DNA of 64,000 bases from Dietzia sp032248695 (GTDB lineage: Bacteria; Actinomycetota; Actinomycetes; Mycobacteriales; Mycobacteriaceae). The position numbers and the translations under genes are program-made. Location of the stretch: the NCBI RefSeq assembly GCF_032248695.1, contig NZ_JAVHXC010000005.1, forward strand, positions 1-64,000. The letters are read 5' to 3'. Positions 62,238-64,000 of the stretch are shown here, one piece after another. Each line of letters starts with the position of its first letter. The stretch's first letter is position 1. The notes under the pieces were generated by a model. The model saw nothing but the letters and a program-made list of their open reading frames with translations, was not told the origin of the DNA and did no database searches.

Positions 62238-64000
62238 CCACGCCGATCGATCCTGCCGCGATCGCCGACGCCCTCGGCATCCACCGGCCCACCCCCGAAC
62301 AGGCCGAGGTCATCGCCGGGCCGACCGAACCCACTCTCGTGCTGGCGGGCGCCGGCGCCGGGAAGACCGAGACCATGGCGGCCAGGGTCGTGTGGCTCGT
62401 GGCCAACGGCTACGCCCGGCCCGGGGAGATCCTCGGACTGACCTTCACCCGCAAGGCCGCCCAGCAGCTGTCGCGGCGGATACGCCGCCGGCTGGACGCG
62501 CTGGCCCGCAGCGGCCTGTGCACCGGCCCCGGGGCCGACCCGGCGATCGCCGAGGCGATCCGCACCGAGGACCCACAGATCTCCACGTACCACGCCTACG
62601 CCGGCACCCTGCTCGGGACCTACGGCCTGCTCGTGCCCGTCGAGCCGGACTCACGGCTGCTCACCCCGACCGCCGCCTTCCAGCTCGCCCACGACGTGGT
62701 GTCCCGGTGGGAGAGCCCGTTGAGCACCGGGTCGAACCCCGCCACGGTCACCCGCGACGTGTTGACCCTGTCCGGGCAGCTGTCCGACCACCTCGTCACC
62801 ACCGACGACCTGCGCTCCCACCCGGACCTCGTCACGACCCTCATCGCGACGCTCCCACCCGGGCCCAGGCAGCGGGCCGCGCCCACCGCCTGGCTCGAGA
62901 AGACCGCGGAGATCCAGGGCCACCGCGACGAACTGGCGGACCTCGTGGACGCCGTCGCCGCCCGTATGCGGGCGGAGTCGGCACTCGACCACGCCACGCA
63001 GATGGCACTCGCCGCCACGGTCGCCCGCGACCACCCCCAGGTCGGACTCGCCGAGCGGCGCGCCTTCCGGGTGGTGCTGCTCGACGAGTACCAGGACACG
63101 GGCCACTCCCAGCGGGTGCTCCTGTCCTCACTGTTCGGCGCCGGTTCGGACCCGGCCCCGGCCGTGACCGCCGTCGGCGATCCCATGCAGTCCATCTACG
63201 GGTGGCGGGGGGCGTCGGCCTCCAACCTCGACCGCTTCCGCGAGGATTTCCCCCTGCCCGGCGGGCATCCCTCGCACCTGCGGGAACTCACGACCTCCTG
63301 GCGGAACCCGCCGGAGGTTCTCGCGCTGGCCAACCGCATCACCGCACCGCTGCGCGACCGCCCCGGTTCCGTCCCCGTCCCCGAGCTGCGCGCCCGGCCG
63401 GGCGCCGAGCGGGCAGACCTGCGGGTCGCGCTGCTCGACACCGCCGAGGACGAACGCGCCTGGCTCGCCGACACCCTCGCCGACCGGTACCGCGCGGCCG
63501 AGCGCTCCGGCCGAGTGCCGACCGCGGCGGTGCTCGTGCGCCGCAACGGCGACTCCGCGGCGATCGCCGAGGCCCTGGAGGCCCGCGGCCTACCGGTCGA
63601 GATCGTCGGCGTCGGCGGGTTGCTCGACGTCCCCGAGGTGGCCGACGTCGTCGCCCTGCTCACCGTGGTCGCCCGCCCGGGGGCCGGCCCGGCGCTGCTG
63701 AGGCTGCTCAGCGGCTCCCGGTTCGCGCTCGGCGCCGCCGACCTCGCCGCCCTGGCCGACCGTGCGTCCCGGCTGTCCCTGCGCCGGCCCGCGGCCGCGA
63801 CCGGGGCCATCACCGACCCCCGGGAGCTCGACGACGTCCTCGACACCCTCGCCCGGGGAGAGGAGACGGACTCGGCCGGTCTGGCCGACGCGCTGGCCGA
63901 CCCGGGTCCCGACGAGGCCTACAGCCCCGCCGGCGCGCGCCGCATCGCGGAGCTCGCCGCCATCATCGCCGGACTGCGCGCCCGGGCGTCGGCCCCGCCC
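62234..64000 (+). CDS. adnB: AdnB-like helicase-nuclease subunit (partial, cut by window end)
   Basis: The lead-motor subunit of AdnAB. 589 codons are visible before the window ends, with no stop. The N-terminal UvrD-type motor shows RPTPEQAEVIAGP (Q motif), Walker A LAGAGAGKTET, LGLTFTRKAAQQLSRRI, the Walker B VVLLDEYQDTGHSQ, GDPMQSIYGWRGASASN and LTTSWRNPPEVLALANRI. Unlike AdnA, its motor motifs are all intact. The GTG at 62234 overlaps the adnA stop (GTGA). The C-terminal nuclease lies outside the window. Confidence 0.92.
   Translation, partial: MTTPIDPAAIADALGIHRPTPEQAEVIAGPTEPTLVLAGAGAGKTETMAARVVWLVANGYARPGEILGLTFTRKAAQQLSRRIRRRLDALARSGLCTGPGADPAIAEAIRTEDPQISTYHAYAGTLLGTYGLLVPVEPDSRLLTPTAAFQLAHDVVSRWESPLSTGSNPATVTRDVLTLSGQLSDHLVTTDDLRSHPDLVTTLIATLPPGPRQRAAPTAWLEKTAEIQGHRDELADLVDAVAARMRAESALDHATQMALAATVARDHPQVGLAERRAFRVVLLDEYQDTGHSQRVLLSSLFGAGSDPAPAVTAVGDPMQSIYGWRGASASNLDRFREDFPLPGGHPSHLRELTTSWRNPPEVLALANRITAPLRDRPGSVPVPELRARPGAERADLRVALLDTAEDERAWLADTLADRYRAAERSGRVPTAAVLVRRNGDSAAIAEALEARGLPVEIVGVGGLLDVPEVADVVALLTVVARPGAGPALLRLLSGSRFALGAADLAALADRASRLSLRRPAAATGAITDPRELDDVLDTLARGEETDSAGLADALADPGPDEAYSPAGARRIAELAAIIAGLRARASAPP

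Overview
The window is very GC-rich and encodes a dense, mostly single-gene-wide chromosomal segment of a mycolic-acid actinobacterium (order Mycobacteriales). Diagnostic content is AccA3/AccD5/AccE5, WhiB1 and WhiB2, MtrA-MtrB-LpqB, a WbbL-type rhamnosyltransferase, FbiA/FbiB (coenzyme F420), SigH with a zinc anti-sigma factor, the 24-residue ribosomal protein bL37 and AdnA/AdnB. From memory, the gene content and order closely follow the Mycobacterium tuberculosis Rv3201c-Rv3285 interval. The genus cannot be fixed from the sequence alone; Dietzia, Gordonia or a close relative would fit. No tRNA, rRNA, CRISPR array, insertion sequence or prophage was seen.

Layout. 1-917: tandem array of 219-bp repeats. 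941-4365: divergent glpK and glpD (glycerol use). 4531-9668: accA3, maf, a cupin gene and accE5-accD5 (acyl-CoA carboxylase). 9777-14545: birA (which biotinylates AccA3), a PH-domain membrane protein, purK, purE and an acyl-CoA dehydrogenase. 14681-19223: an LCP cell-wall ligase with its downstream TIGR03089 gene, then a WbbL-like transferase and a mannose-1-phosphate guanylyltransferase. 19270-21791: fbiA-fbiB. 22242-28046: whiB2, two conserved small genes, and the mannose-activation run manB-TobH-manA. 28127-35333: sahH, tmk, mtrA-mtrB-lpqB, comF. 35572-39213: hpf and secA. 39243-43667: lipid-related and uncharacterised genes, including a wax-ester synthase/DGAT homologue with an altered catalytic motif and a ferredoxin-type reductase. 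43708-49381: rsgA, aroA, SRAP, ybaK, sigH-rshA, bL37, a biotinyl carrier protein, whiB1. 49772-58831: membrane, propeller, helicase, TetR, DUF3152, moeZ, TIGR02569 and MFS genes. 58908-64000: adnA and the 5' part of adnB, cut by the window end.

The genes form coherent modules: GDP-mannose supply (manA, manB, guanylyltransferase) for mannosylated envelope glycolipids; biotin-dependent carboxylation (accA3, accD5, accE5, birA); envelope assembly and its two-component control (LCP, WbbL, MtrAB-LpqB); redox stress control (sigH-rshA, with a SigH-like promoter in front of sigH); and double-strand-break processing (adnAB). Many start codons lie only 6-8 bases after a TANNNT-like hexamer, which suggests leaderless transcripts.

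The least explained structures are non-coding. They are the 219-bp array (copy order A-B-B-A) with a decayed single relative at about 22.8 kb, and a 70-bp doubly nested palindrome present at two convergent gene junctions 10 kb apart. I found no convincing new multi-gene system; most of the window is conserved core genome.
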